DNA from: Anaerolinea sp.
GTDB taxonomy: Bacteria; Chloroflexota; Anaerolineae; Anaerolineales; Anaerolineaceae
Reading direction: 5' to 3'
DNA: 64,000 nt
NCBI GenBank assembly: GCA_029975965.1
Contig: JARKOV010000120.1
Location: 10,306-74,305, forward strand
In this document: positions 42,793 to 51,959 of the stretch, piece after piece
Layout of the letters: each line of letters starts with the position of its first letter
Numbering within the stretch: the first letter of the stretch is position 1
Translations under genes and position numbers: made by a program
The notes under the pieces: model-generated
What the model was told of the DNA's origin: nothing
The model's database searches: none
The model's input: only the letters and a program-made list of their open reading frames with translations

Positions 42793-43833
42793 ATGGAAGC
42801 ACTTCGCGTCGGCGTGATTGGGTTAGGGATGGGCCGCCACCACATCGGCGGATACCAGGGTCATCCGGGTGCGCAGGTGGTCGCCGCGGCCGACATGGAC
42901 GAAAAACGCCTGGTTGAAATCTGTGATAAGTACAACGTGCCGAACCGCTACACCAGCGCGGAGGAGATGCTGGAAAAAGAGCGGCTGGACGTGGTCAGCG
43001 TGGCGACCCCCAACAAGTTCCACAAGGCGTTCAGCGTGGCGGCGCTCCAGGCCGGCTGCCACGTGCTGTGCGAAAAACCGATGGCGATGAGCGCCGCCGA
43101 GGGCCGCGAGATGCTGGCAGCCGCCAGCCAGGCCGGCAAGCGCTTGATGATCAACTTCTCCTACCGTTTCTCCGAGCAGAGCACGGCGCTCAAGCAACAG
43201 GTGGATGCGGGCATCCTGGGCGAGGTGTACTTCGCGCGCACGGTGTGGCACCGCCGGCGCGGGCTGCCCGGTTTTGGCGGCTGGTTCGGACAGAAAGCGC
43301 TCTCGGGCGGCGGCCCGTTGATCGATCTGGGCGTGCACCGCCTGGACCTGGCGCTGTGGCTGATGGGTTACCCGAAACCGGTGTGGGTGCTGGGCAGCAC
43401 CTACAACCCGATCGGCGCGGAGCTGGCGGCGAAACAGGGCAAGCAGTTCGACGTGGAAGACCTGGCGGTGGGGCTGGTGAAGTTCGCCAACGGGGCCACG
43501 CTGGTGGTCGAAGCCTCCTGGGCGGCCAACATCAAGGAAAGCGAATTCATGGAGACGCGCCTGTACGGCACGAAAGCCGGGCTGGTGCAGCGCAACCTGG
43601 ACGAGACCTACAAATTCGAGGCCGAGATCTTCCTGGAGAAGGATGGCGCGCACTTCGACATGAAGCTGCACCCGCCCCTGCCCGGCACGACGACCCCCTA
43701 CTACCACTTCATCGACGCGATCCTCAACGACCGGCCGCACACCGCCACCGGCGAGGAAGGCTTGCTGGTAATGGAGATCCTCGACGCGCTCTACCGCTCG
43801 GCCGCCGAAGGCGGTCCGGTGGAAATTGTGTAG
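42793..43833 (+). CDS. Gfo/Idh/MocA-family sugar oxidoreductase
   Basis: 346 residues. N-terminal NAD(P)-binding Rossmann domain (VGVIGLGMGRHHIGGY), the family EKP motif in HVLCEKPMAMS, and the C-terminal beta-sheet domain with GGGPLIDLGVHRLDLALWLMG (split: GGGPLIDLGVH, LDLALWLMG) carrying the catalytic Asp/His. Oxidises or reduces a sugar, cyclitol or nucleotide-sugar hydroxyl. AAAGGAG is 10 nt upstream. Likely co-transcribed with the kinase-cytidylyltransferase fusion. Its TAG stop is the first triplet of a 21-bp palindrome arm. Confidence 0.92.
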   Translation: MEALRVGVIGLGMGRHHIGGYQGHPGAQVVAAADMDEKRLVEICDKYNVPNRYTSAEEMLEKERLDVVSVATPNKFHKAFSVAALQAGCHVLCEKPMAMSAAEGREMLAAASQAGKRLMINFSYRFSEQSTALKQQVDAGILGEVYFARTVWHRRRGLPGFGGWFGQKALSGGGPLIDLGVHRLDLALWLMGYPKPVWVLGSTYNPIGAELAAKQGKQFDVEDLAVGLVKFANGATLVVEASWAANIKESEFMETRLYGTKAGLVQRNLDETYKFEAEIFLEKDGAHFDMKLHPPLPGTTTPYYHFIDAILNDRPHTATGEEGLLVMEILDALYRSAAEGGPVEIV

Positions 43834-43875
43834 ATCAGCAAGAAGCCCGGCATGGCCGGGCTTCTTGCTGATCTA
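43831..43875. terminator. Perfect 21-bp inverted repeat containing both convergent stop codons
   Basis: Arms of 21 bp (TAGATCAGCAAGAAGCCCGG plus C, and its exact complement) with a 3-nt loop ATG. The first three bases of each arm are the TAG stops of the Gfo/Idh/MocA gene (+) and the enolase-superfamily gene (-). Very stable hairpin in either transcript; there is no U-tract. Confidence 0.8.
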
Positions 43876-44961
43876 CAATTGGCTCACCTGATAACTGGCC
43901 TTCGCCAGCCAGGCGGGGTTGACCTGCACCCCCCAGCCGGCACCCTCGGGGATTTGCACCTTTCCCTCGCGCACCTGCAGGGCAGGCGTGTACAGCGCTT
44001 CCACCTCGGGCCAGGGCTCGATCGAAAACTCCACGTACGGGCCGGCGTTGGGGAGCGCGCCCATCAGGTGCAGGCTGAAGACGGTCACCAGCGAGAGGTT
44101 GGCTGAGTGCGGTATGCAGGGCAAACCGGCCTGCTGCGCCATGCGCGCGACCTGCAGGGCGCGGGTGAGCCCGCCCACGTAACACACGTCCGGTTGGACG
44201 ATGTCCACCGCGCGCATGGCGATCATGCGCCGCCACTGCGCCAGGTCCCAATCCTGCTCGCCGCCAGCCACGGGCACATCCAACGCGGCGGCCACCTCAG
44301 CGGTCCATTCCAGCTCCCAATACGGGCACGGCTCCTCGAAGTGAGCCACGTGATGGGCTTCGAGCAGGCGACCCACCTCGATCGCCCTGGACGGGGTGTA
44401 GCAACTGTTGCCGTCCACCATCAGCGCAGCCCCCTCGCCGATGGCGGCGCGCACCGCCGGGACGAGCGCCTCGGTGCGCCCCGGCCATTGATCCTGGTCA
44501 TGCCCGTTGACCTTTCCCACGCGCACCTTGAAGGCTCCGTAACCATACCGCTCCTGCAGCCGCGACAGGCGCTCCGCCTCGTCATCCGGCGTGATATCGC
44601 GGCGCATGCTGGAAGCATATACCGGGAACGCGCGCGGCGCGCCGCCCAGCAAGGCGCACACGCTTTTGCCCTCCAGCTTACCGTGCAGGTCCCATAAGGC
44701 CGTGTCGAGGCCGGCCAGCGCGCGGCACACATACGAGCCGGGGAACTTGTATTCCGCCTCGATGATGCGCTCGCTGAGCGCTTCCCGCGCCAGGGGGTCG
44801 GCGCCCAGCGCGTGCGGCGCCACCTGGCGGTGAAAGACCTGGGCAGAGATATCCGCGTTGTAGGTGGAAATTTGCCCCCAACCTTCCGCGCCATCCTCGG
44901 TGCGGGCGCGGACCAGGCTGAGGGTGGGAGTGGTGAACGTTTCCAGCGAGACAATTTTCAT
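43873..44961 (-). CDS. Mandelate racemase/muconate lactonizing enzyme family protein
   Basis: 362 residues of the enolase superfamily. [18 protein letters not shown] begins the barrel; the KVRVGK motif supplies the Lys base, metal ligands are in DGNSCY, HFEEP and GGEQD, and the HSAN segment supplies the opposing His. This is the mandelate-racemase-subgroup layout, in which members dehydrate or epimerise sugar acids. The gene follows a phosphotriesterase-fold protein by 14 nt, a pairing that suits lactone hydrolysis before acid-sugar dehydration (inference). Confidence 0.92.
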   Translation of the reverse strand: MKIVSLETFTTPTLSLVRARTEDGAEGWGQISTYNADISAQVFHRQVAPHALGADPLAREALSERIIEAEYKFPGSYVCRALAGLDTALWDLHGKLEGKSVCALLGGAPRAFPVYASSMRRDITPDDEAERLSRLQERYGYGAFKVRVGKVNGHDQDQWPGRTEALVPAVRAAIGEGAALMVDGNSCYTPSRAIEVGRLLEAHHVAHFEEPCPYWELEWTAEVAAALDVPVAGGEQDWDLAQWRRMIAMRAVDIVQPDVCYVGGLTRALQVARMAQQAGLPCIPHSANLSLVTVFSLHLMGALPNAGPYVEFSIEPWPEVEALYTPALQVREGKVQIPEGAGWGVQVNPAWLAKASYQVSQL

Positions 44962-44975
44962 CGACAGATCCTCGA

Positions 44976-45962
44976 TTAGCGCACGCGCGCCAGGCGGCGC
45001 AGGATGTTGCCGCCCAACAAGGCGCGGATCGCCTGCGCCTCATACCCCAGGCCGCGCAGGCGCAACTGAATGATCGAAGGCAGGCTGGCCAGGCCCGGCC
45101 CGGCGGCGGTGGATTTCCACAGGGCGTGGTCGGCCAGGTCGGTCGCCAGCGCCACCGAGCCGCTGAAGCCGCCCTGCACCATCTGGTCGAGCAGCGGCCA
45201 CAGGTTGCGCTCGGGATCGTACTGGGGGCGAAAAAAGGTATCGTATTCGAGCAAAACACCGGCTTCCGCCAGCTCACGGTGCAGGCCATAGTCGGGGCGT
45301 TTATCCATGTGGCAAAGCACCAGCCGGTGGGGTGAAAAACCCTGGCGCACGAAAAAATCCAGCAGCCGCTCCGCCTGTGCCCCCTTCTCGGTATGCACCA
45401 TGACCATTGCACCCGTCTGCCGGGCGGCCTGCGCCGCGCCTTCGAGCAGGTGGAGGGCTGAGTCTTCCAGCGTCGCCTCGCCGGCGCCCTTGATAAACCC
45501 GGCCAGCACCGGCTGGTCCTCATCCGGTCCGAGCGACTCCTGCATGCCGTGCAGCAGCTCCCCGGCGAACCAGTCGCAAGCCTGGCGGGCAGAGAACCCC
45601 CACAATGGCTCAGCAGGCGAGTAATACTTGCGCCGGTGAAAACCGGTGCACCCGATGATGTGCACCCGACTGGCGGCGGCGAGGCGAGCCAGCACGCGCC
45701 CGTCGCGCCCGCAGCCATAGGGCTGGCAGTCGAGCAGGCCACCACCACCGGCCTGGCGATAAAACTCCAACTCCTGCAACGCTGCCGGGTAATCGTCCAG
45801 CACCGGCGACCCGGCCGCTGCGCCCTCCACCGGGGCAATCCAGACGTGATTGTGCGCGTCGGTGATGCCGACGTCGTCCGGCGACGCCGGACCTGTGACC
45901 GTGACCACCTGTCGCCAGGCAGGCAGCGTGGACGAAGCCGGGTATGGCAGCTCAGGGCTCAT
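44976..45962 (-). CDS. Phosphotriesterase-family amidohydrolase, lactonase candidate
   Basis: 328 residues. Metal ligands: DAHNHVWI (HxH), [18 protein letters not shown] and [12 protein letters not shown] (final Asp). This set matches the PTE/amidohydrolase barrel, including PTE-like lactonases. VLAGFIKGA carries a Lys where PTE has the bridging carboxylated Lys. Start ATG overlaps the diguanylate cyclase stop (ATGA), and the enolase-superfamily gene follows, so the three are one operon. The substrate is unknown. Confidence 0.85.
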   Translation of the reverse strand: MSPELPYPASSTLPAWRQVVTVTGPASPDDVGITDAHNHVWIAPVEGAAAGSPVLDDYPAALQELEFYRQAGGGGLLDCQPYGCGRDGRVLARLAAASRVHIIGCTGFHRRKYYSPAEPLWGFSARQACDWFAGELLHGMQESLGPDEDQPVLAGFIKGAGEATLEDSALHLLEGAAQAARQTGAMVMVHTEKGAQAERLLDFFVRQGFSPHRLVLCHMDKRPDYGLHRELAEAGVLLEYDTFFRPQYDPERNLWPLLDQMVQGGFSGSVALATDLADHALWKSTAAGPGLASLPSIIQLRLRGLGYEAQAIRALLGGNILRRLARVR

Positions 45963-47950
45963 GGGCGCTCCTTCTTGTTGCGCTTTTCGATGTACATACG
46001 CGCATCGGCTCGCGAAAGGAGATCATCCAGATTCGCCAGCTTACCCGGCGGCCAGGCCGCCGTGCCCATGCTCAGCGAGAGCTCGTAGGGCCGCTGGTGG
46101 GTGGCGTTAAATTCCGCCACCTGCTCGCCCAGGCGCTTGGCGAGCGGCCCAGTCTCGGGGCGGTCGCTCAGCATTGCCAGGATCGCAAACTCGTCGCCGC
46201 CCATGCGGGCGATGATATCGGCGGTGCGGTAAGTCATTTTCAACACCCGCGCGGCATCCATCAGCGCCTGGTCTCCCTGGCGATGGCCCAGCGTGTCGTT
46301 GATTTCTTTCATGCCGTCGATGTCGGCGAAGATCAACAACAGCATCTTGTTGGCGCGGTGCGCCAGGTGAATCTGTTGCTGCGCCAGGGCGAAAAAGCCG
46401 CGCCGGTTGTACAAGCCGGTCAGCTCATCCATGATGGCCAGCTTTTGGATCTCGTTGTACAGCCGGGCATTTTCCAGCGCGGCTGCCACCTGGTTGGCAA
46501 AGACGGTGAACGCCGGCAGGTCGTTCTCGTAAATCTCGTCTCCCCAGGCCAGCAACGCGCCAAAGGGACGGTCCTTGGCGAACATTGGCAGGTGGATGCC
46601 GCTGGTGCGGTGGCTGATCCCTAACCTGGGTAGCGCGGCTTCAAAATCGACTGCCGCCGGTGAAGGGACCATTCCCGCAAACATTGGCACCATATCCGCC
46701 TGGAAGTGCGGCGCGCGCGAGTCGAGCATGCTGAGAGGATGGTTGACGCGCTCGCCCACGCGCAGGCCCTGGAAAGTCGCGCCAAGTTGGGCCTCGGTTT
46801 CAGCCACCGCCTTTGCATCCACCGCAGTGTAGCGCACCACCAGCTCGTTGTTGTCGGGGCTCAACATGGCAATTTGCAGGTGGACACCGAGCTTCAGCAG
46901 CTCTTTGCCGACGGTCTCCATCACCTGGATGGGATCCATGATGGTTTGCAGGTGACCGGCGACCTGGTTCAACGCAGCGATCAGGCGGTTGGCGCGCTCG
47001 AGCTCCATGCTCTTCTGGCGCTCCGCCTCCAACAGGCGGGCTTTCTCCACCACGATGGCCGCCTGGTCGGCAAACAAACTTACCAGGCGTATCTCCTCCT
47101 CAGAAAAGGACCTGCGGCTGCGTTCATCGTTGACGTTGATCACGCCGATCACCCGCCCCTGGATTTTTAAGGGCACCGCCAGCACGCAGCGAATCCCGCT
47201 GTTCTCAAATTGAGGCGAGCGATCTTTCCAGGTCTGGTAATCGTCCACCGCCATCGGCTGCCCGGTGAGGGCAACCTGCCCCGACAGTCCCTCGCCCAAC
47301 TGCAGGACGGTGCCGATATACTCGCGGATTCGACCGTACCCGACGGTCAGGATCAGGCGACCATGACCGGCGCCGGGATCCGAATCCGGATCGAGCAGAT
47401 ACAGGCCACCCATGGGCACATCGACCAGCCGCGCGGCCCGCTCGACGATCGAGTTTAACACGGTGGACAACTCAAATTGCGCGTTGATTTCCAGCGAGGT
47501 CTGGTAGAGCGCTTCGAGCTCGCTGGCGCGGTGTTTCTGCGCGGCCTCGATGCGCATGCGCTCGATCGCGTAGCGGATGGCGCGTTCCAGCAACGCGCCG
47601 TTCACCTGTCCCTTCAGCAGGTAATCCTGCGCGCCGGCCTGCACCGCGCTCAATGCCAGCTCATCATCTTCCAACCCGTTGAGGACCAGGATCGCCGTAT
47701 CGGGGGCGATATCGCGCACGCGGCGGACGGCTTCGAGGCAGAGGTTACCGGGCAGGTGAAGGCCCAGCAGCACGGCGTGGAATGGCTCGCGCGCCAGCCG
47801 CGCCAGGCCGCTTTCGAGATCCGGCTCGCAGGCCAGCTCCATCCAGCCAGAGCGGGCCTGGACGCCGTCTGGAACAAGCATCTTTTTCAGCAGGCCGGTG
47901 TCTTCAGGGTTGTCCTCGATGGTTAAAATGCGTATTTTTTCGCCGTTCAG
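45959..47950 (-). CDS. Receiver-like/GAF/GAF diguanylate cyclase with a non-ATG start
   Basis: About 664 residues if started at CTG 47950; the first ATG (47881) would give 640. Upstream of that ATG the frame stays open and encodes KIRILTIEDNPEDTGLLKK, the first strand and acidic pair of a receiver domain, with GAGG upstream of CTG. ATT at 47929 is another possible start. The phospho-acceptor Asp is replaced: FHAVLLGLHLPG. Two GAF domains follow, then GGDEF with RMGGDEFAIL and an intact RxxD inhibitory site (RTAD). It makes c-di-GMP. First gene of the PTE-enolase operon. Confidence 0.9.
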   Translation of the reverse strand: MNGEKIRILTIEDNPEDTGLLKKMLVPDGVQARSGWMELACEPDLESGLARLAREPFHAVLLGLHLPGNLCLEAVRRVRDIAPDTAILVLNGLEDDELALSAVQAGAQDYLLKGQVNGALLERAIRYAIERMRIEAAQKHRASELEALYQTSLEINAQFELSTVLNSIVERAARLVDVPMGGLYLLDPDSDPGAGHGRLILTVGYGRIREYIGTVLQLGEGLSGQVALTGQPMAVDDYQTWKDRSPQFENSGIRCVLAVPLKIQGRVIGVINVNDERSRRSFSEEEIRLVSLFADQAAIVVEKARLLEAERQKSMELERANRLIAALNQVAGHLQTIMDPIQVMETVGKELLKLGVHLQIAMLSPDNNELVVRYTAVDAKAVAETEAQLGATFQGLRVGERVNHPLSMLDSRAPHFQADMVPMFAGMVPSPAAVDFEAALPRLGISHRTSGIHLPMFAKDRPFGALLAWGDEIYENDLPAFTVFANQVAAALENARLYNEIQKLAIMDELTGLYNRRGFFALAQQQIHLAHRANKMLLLIFADIDGMKEINDTLGHRQGDQALMDAARVLKMTYRTADIIARMGGDEFAILAMLSDRPETGPLAKRLGEQVAEFNATHQRPYELSLSMGTAAWPPGKLANLDDLLSRADARMYIEKRNKKERP

Positions 47951-48236
47951 ACCCGTTACCTCGTAGAATGGTGGTCGCGTGCGCTGGTGAAATTAATGGA
48001 TGAGCAGAGATGGGTATGCTATCAATATAGCAAGATATTCGTTTTCTGTCTATATGGGCTGGGGTGGAGTTCAGGGGTTTTCAATGTCAGAAAAGAGCCC
48101 TCAAACGGTCAAAGCTCAGTGCTTCCCTGCCCTCTCCCGCGGGAGAGGGTCCTAAATCGGCGCCCTGCGGGACCCCGCCCTCTCAAGGAGGCGGGGAACC
48201 AGAGATTCGGGGGATTGGGTTGATGCCCTGTGGGCC
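47951..48236. other. Gene-free stretch with hairpins
   Basis: No credible gene. It contains a 20-bp perfect palindrome CCCTCTCCCGCGGGAGAGGG (48130-48149) and a second hairpin with CCCCGCC/GGCGGGG arms (48173-48198), both of the G/C-rich repeat style seen at 22495. The small palindrome GCTAT-N4-ATAGC near 48017 lies in the diguanylate cyclase promoter region. Confidence 0.5.
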
Positions 48237-49058
48237 TCAACCACCGGCGAGAAGCGGCTGCAGAAAGCGGATGCCCGCCCGGATGTCGCGCAACTGCTCA
48301 GGACCGGATATCTCGCGCTCGATGGTCACCGCGCCATCGTAACCCAGGCGTTTCAAGCCGGCGAAGAGGGCGGGAAAATCCACCCTGCCCTGACCGAGCG
48401 GGACTTCGACGCCCAGGCTGCGCCCGGAAGTTGGGTATAACCCATCTTTGGCGTGCACCCCGCGCACGTAGCGCCCAACCACGTCCAGCGCATCGACCGG
48501 GTTGCCCTTGCCATAAATGAGCAGGTTGGCCGGGTCGAGGTTGATGCCCAGGTTGTCCAGCCCGATATCCTCCATCGCCCGCAGCAGGGTCACGGGGGTC
48601 TCCTGGCCGGTCTCGAAGAGGAAATGCAACCCCAGCTCGCCGCAGCGCCCGGCAAGACTGCGCAACGCTTCGATCACGCCCGGGTAGCGCGGGTCGCTGA
48701 GGTCTTCCGGGATAAAGCCGGCATGCGTGACCAGGTCCGGCGCGCCCAGCCAGGCGGCGAACTGCGCCCCGCGCTGCAGCATCGCCAGCCGCCCGGCGCG
48801 GTACGCCTCCGGGACCAGTCCCAGGGTGAGCGGACCCTCGACGAAGTTCCACGCCGCGGGGCCTTCCCAACCGCACCAGAAGGCGGAGATCTCCACCCCG
48901 TTTGCCCGGCAGGCATTGCGCGCCCGGTCGGCCATTTCCGCCGTGAACAGGCGCGGCTGCCAGCCGCTCAACTGGCAGGTGGGCAGGCCAAGCGCGCGCA
49001 CTTTCTCGATTTCCTTTTCTACGTCATCCACCAACGGGACAATCACACCGAGTCTCAT
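48237..49058 (-). CDS. Sugar phosphate isomerase/epimerase-like TIM-barrel protein
   Basis: 273 residues of the xylose-isomerase-like (AP endonuclease 2) fold. Metal-binding segments are LVTHAGFIPED, FLFETGQETP, LGINLDPANLLIYG, VRGVHAKDG and the final YDGAVTIEREI. Acts as a sugar isomerase or epimerase, or as a related lyase; no way to choose from sequence. AGGAG 7 nt before the ATG. It follows DUF421 by 18 nt. Confidence 0.88.
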   Translation of the reverse strand: MRLGVIVPLVDDVEKEIEKVRALGLPTCQLSGWQPRLFTAEMADRARNACRANGVEISAFWCGWEGPAAWNFVEGPLTLGLVPEAYRAGRLAMLQRGAQFAAWLGAPDLVTHAGFIPEDLSDPRYPGVIEALRSLAGRCGELGLHFLFETGQETPVTLLRAMEDIGLDNLGINLDPANLLIYGKGNPVDALDVVGRYVRGVHAKDGLYPTSGRSLGVEVPLGQGRVDFPALFAGLKRLGYDGAVTIEREISGPEQLRDIRAGIRFLQPLLAGG

Positions 49059-49076
49059 GTTTATCTCCTGGGCGAG

Positions 49077-49661
49077 TCACCCGCCCTTCACCTGGGCGCG
49101 CAGCTCGGCGACTTCCTGGGTCAGCTTCTCAAGTTGCGCGATCAACTCGAGGTGGCGTTTTTCGGCTTTTTGAGGCTCGCGTAAAATGAAAGAGATGGCG
49201 CCCCCCGGCTCCAGGCTGGCGCTTTCGACATCGCTGAGCGAAGCGATCCCCTGCCGGCGGGCGGCGGCGAGCAGCTCGGCTTCGGTGATCAATTCGCGCC
49301 GCATCAGATTGCGGTTGAGCCTGCCACGGTAGATCAAAAATTCGGCGGTGCCTTCCACCAACTCGTCCAGCCGGCGGTGCCCGTAGAGAAAGCGCACCAC
49401 CAGTGCGTTGACCCCCAGGAGGGTCGCTGCGCCGATCAGGCCCCCGGTGACCGACTGGTCGTTGCCAATGATGGCATTCTGCACGGTGTTGGCGAGCATC
49501 AACAGAACGACCAGGTCGAAGGGGTTGAGCTGGGCCAACTCGCGCTTGCCGGCCAGGCGAAGCCCGATGATCAAAAAGAGGTACACGATCACCGGGCGCA
49601 GGATTTTTTCGATCACCGGCAGACCGAGCACGAACATACCGGACAACCATTGAGCATCCAT
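49077..49661 (-). CDS. DUF421/YetF-family membrane protein
   Basis: 194 residues. Three N-terminal membrane helices, with GLRLAGKRELAQLNPFDLVVLLMLANTVQNAI (split: GKRELAQLNPFDLVVLLMLA) the family hallmark, then two small cytoplasmic domains (ELVEGTAEFLIYRGRLN, RRELITEAELLAAARRQG) and a C-terminal coiled coil. A strong AGGAGGTGAG Shine-Dalgarno precedes the ATG. The function of YetF proteins is poorly known. Confidence 0.93.
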   Translation of the reverse strand: MDAQWLSGMFVLGLPVIEKILRPVIVYLFLIIGLRLAGKRELAQLNPFDLVVLLMLANTVQNAIIGNDQSVTGGLIGAATLLGVNALVVRFLYGHRRLDELVEGTAEFLIYRGRLNRNLMRRELITEAELLAAARRQGIASLSDVESASLEPGGAISFILREPQKAEKRHLELIAQLEKLTQEVAELRAQVKGG

Positions 49662-49743
49662 CTCTCACCTCCTGATCTGGACATGCTGGCTCGTAACACC
49701 CAGGCAAATGGAGAAAGGTTACGACACTTCCTCCAACGATTGA

Positions 49744-49829
49744 GTCGTGGCGATTGTGTTTCAGTTTTTGTGTAAAATGTGAGGCAAAGCCCACATTTTA
49801 CACAAAATAGTTTGCACAATCGTCGTGGC
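49744..49829. mobile_element. Miniature inverted-repeat element, copy 5 with 8-bp target duplication
   Basis: 70-bp element (49752-49821) with perfect terminal repeats GATTGTG/CACAATC, flanked by perfect direct repeats GTCGTGGC (49744-49751 and 49822-49829). The core is TGTGAGGCAAAGCCCACA. Confidence 0.9.
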
Positions 49830-49843
49830 GACTGCTTTTATGT

Positions 49844-49920
49844 CATGGCTTGTAACTGCTCAGCCAGAAGGTGAAGGAGACGGGGATTTCTCCTCTACCC
49901 TCTGAACCGTTACCATGGCT
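49844..49920. repeat. Palindromic repeat family 2, copy B with 7-bp flanking direct repeats
   Basis: A 63-bp imperfect palindrome (49851-49913) running from TGTAACTGCTCAG to CTGAACCGTTAC, immediately flanked on both sides by CATGGCT (49844-49850 and 49914-49920). The flanks look like a target-site duplication. It is homologous to 9579-9642 and lies 14 nt from miniature element copy 5. Confidence 0.72.
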
Positions 49921-49999
49921 ATATTGTAACGCGCCGCAGGTTGCTGCTCAGGGATGGAGTACAATAGAATTCTTAAAACCATTCAAACGGACTGCCCGG

Positions 50000-51940
50000 A
50001 TGGCCACCCTCTTTGGCTGGATTAACCGACATTTGATCCGCTTTAAGCGCCCCCTTGCGCTCGCTTCCACCTGGAAACGACTGGCCGTTTTGGGCTTTTT
50101 TTCGACCTTTTTCTACACCTTCATGGAGTGGCTGTTCTTCGTCACCAAGCCGTCCTTCATGGACCCGATGAAAGCGCTTGAAAAGGTTCTGGTTTTCTTG
50201 CAAGCAGGATACCTGATCTGCCTGACCGTTGGACTTGCGTTCGGGGTTCTTTTTATCCTCAGCACCTTGCCGGTGTTGCGCAAGGCCAACTTCGTTTTTC
50301 TGTGGGTGGCGGCAGGCATACCCGCGTTTCTCCTCTCCGTCACCTTCCTGCTCTGGTTCGACAACTTCACCTATACCACCTTCCAATTCGGCATCATTAA
50401 CAGCCACCGCTACTCGCGGGCAGCTTACCTGTATGGATATCTTGTCGGGCTGTTCTTTGCCTATCGCTGGCTGATCAACGTGCTGGCGCGCCGGAAACCG
50501 GTCGCCTGGCTGGACAAGGCGTTCCTTCCAACCGCTGCGGCGCTGGTCGTTCTGACCCTGCTGACCGCCTGGCAAATCAAGTGGTCCGATTTGAGCGCTC
50601 CAACCCGCCTGGCGCAGGCCGCTTCGTCCACCCCGAATATCATCCTGTTGGGCGGAGACGGAATCAACGCCGACCACATGTCGGTTTACGGATATGAACG
50701 AGACACCACGCCGGTCATGAAGGAACTGGCGCAGACCTCCCTGCTCGCCGAAAATGCGTTCACCAATTCGGGCAACACCTCGGGGTCGATCATCTCGATG
50801 TTGACCGGCAAACCGGTCGAGGAGACGCGCGTTATCTACCCGCCCGATATTTTGCGCGGCGCAGATGCCTATGAGCACCTCCCAGGGATATTGAAGCAGC
50901 TCGGATACCACTCCGTCGAAATCACCCTTCCTCACTACATCGACGCCTACGCCTTGAACCTTCAAGGGGGCTTTGACGTGATCAACGAGGAAAACATCGC
51001 CGACCAGTGGCTCGGCGACGAGCTTTACAAATTGGGCGTTGAGGATGCCGCTTACTTCATGACCAACCTGTACCGGCGAGCGTTGGATCGCCTGCTGCAC
51101 ATCGCCCGCATCCGCAACATGCCAGACCCCTATAAAATGGTGACCACGACGATCGAGAGCCGCAGCGATCAGCAGCGCGTCGACGAATTGACCCACCTGA
51201 TTGCCACGTCTGACCGGCCCCTGTTTGTTCATGTTCACCTGCTGGTTACCCACGGCGGGCAATTTGACCCCCGCCAGCGGGTATTCTCCGCCGGAAAAGA
51301 CCAGACCGGGCCGTGGATGGTCGATTTTTATGACGACGCGATCCTCGATTTCGACACGTATGTCGGCGAGGTGATCTCCGCGCTGAAAGAAACCGGAAAG
51401 CTGGATCAAACGATCCTCGTCATCGGCTCAGACCACGCCCAACAGTACCTTGCCACCGAGAGAATCCCTTTGATGATGCGGTTTCCCAACGGGCAATTTG
51501 CCGGGCGGTTGAAAAACAATGTTGAGAACCTCTCGATTGCCCCGACCATCCTGGATTACATGGATTTACCCATCCCGGGCTGGATGACAGGCCACTCTTT
51601 ATTGCAAGGCGAGCCGCCTGCCACACGGCCGGTGTTCAGCTCCGGCGTGACCAACGCCATTGACGTCGAAGGGCTCTATTTCCACGATTTGCGAAAATCT
51701 CAGCCCCCTTTCTTCCAATTTGGGTGGTTCAATGTTGTCATCTGCCAGAAATATGCCCGGCTGATTGTTGGAGAGATGACCTGGCAAGTCGGCGAGATCG
51801 CCGGGCATACCGCCCCGTGCGCCGGGGAGAAGGAACCGCGTCTGGATCAAATGCAAAGAATTTTGATCGATCACCTCGCATCGAACGGGTTCGACACCTC
51901 CTCCATCACGGATGAGTTGCCGGTCCGCAATGCAAAGTGA
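50000..51940 (+). CDS. Membrane-anchored sulfatase/alkaline-phosphatase-superfamily protein
   Basis: 646 residues. About five N-terminal membrane helices (residues 25-190), then an extracytoplasmic sulfatase-fold domain. NIILLGGDGINADHMSVYGY supplies the first metal Asp pair. TNSGNTSGSIISML carries the nucleophilic Thr/Ser position, and VIGSDHAQQ carries the Asp-His pair. This layout resembles lipoteichoic-acid-synthase and phosphoethanolamine-transferase relatives. The start at 50000 follows TACAAT at 49959-49964; the ORF reads further upstream into repeat B. It is co-directional with, and 19 nt from, a secreted toroid-like protein. Confidence 0.85.
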   Translation: MATLFGWINRHLIRFKRPLALASTWKRLAVLGFFSTFFYTFMEWLFFVTKPSFMDPMKALEKVLVFLQAGYLICLTVGLAFGVLFILSTLPVLRKANFVFLWVAAGIPAFLLSVTFLLWFDNFTYTTFQFGIINSHRYSRAAYLYGYLVGLFFAYRWLINVLARRKPVAWLDKAFLPTAAALVVLTLLTAWQIKWSDLSAPTRLAQAASSTPNIILLGGDGINADHMSVYGYERDTTPVMKELAQTSLLAENAFTNSGNTSGSIISMLTGKPVEETRVIYPPDILRGADAYEHLPGILKQLGYHSVEITLPHYIDAYALNLQGGFDVINEENIADQWLGDELYKLGVEDAAYFMTNLYRRALDRLLHIARIRNMPDPYKMVTTTIESRSDQQRVDELTHLIATSDRPLFVHVHLLVTHGGQFDPRQRVFSAGKDQTGPWMVDFYDDAILDFDTYVGEVISALKETGKLDQTILVIGSDHAQQYLATERIPLMMRFPNGQFAGRLKNNVENLSIAPTILDYMDLPIPGWMTGHSLLQGEPPATRPVFSSGVTNAIDVEGLYFHDLRKSQPPFFQFGWFNVVICQKYARLIVGEMTWQVGEIAGHTAPCAGEKEPRLDQMQRILIDHLASNGFDTSSITDELPVRNAK

Positions 51941-51959
51941 CCCTGAAGGGGAGGTGCGC

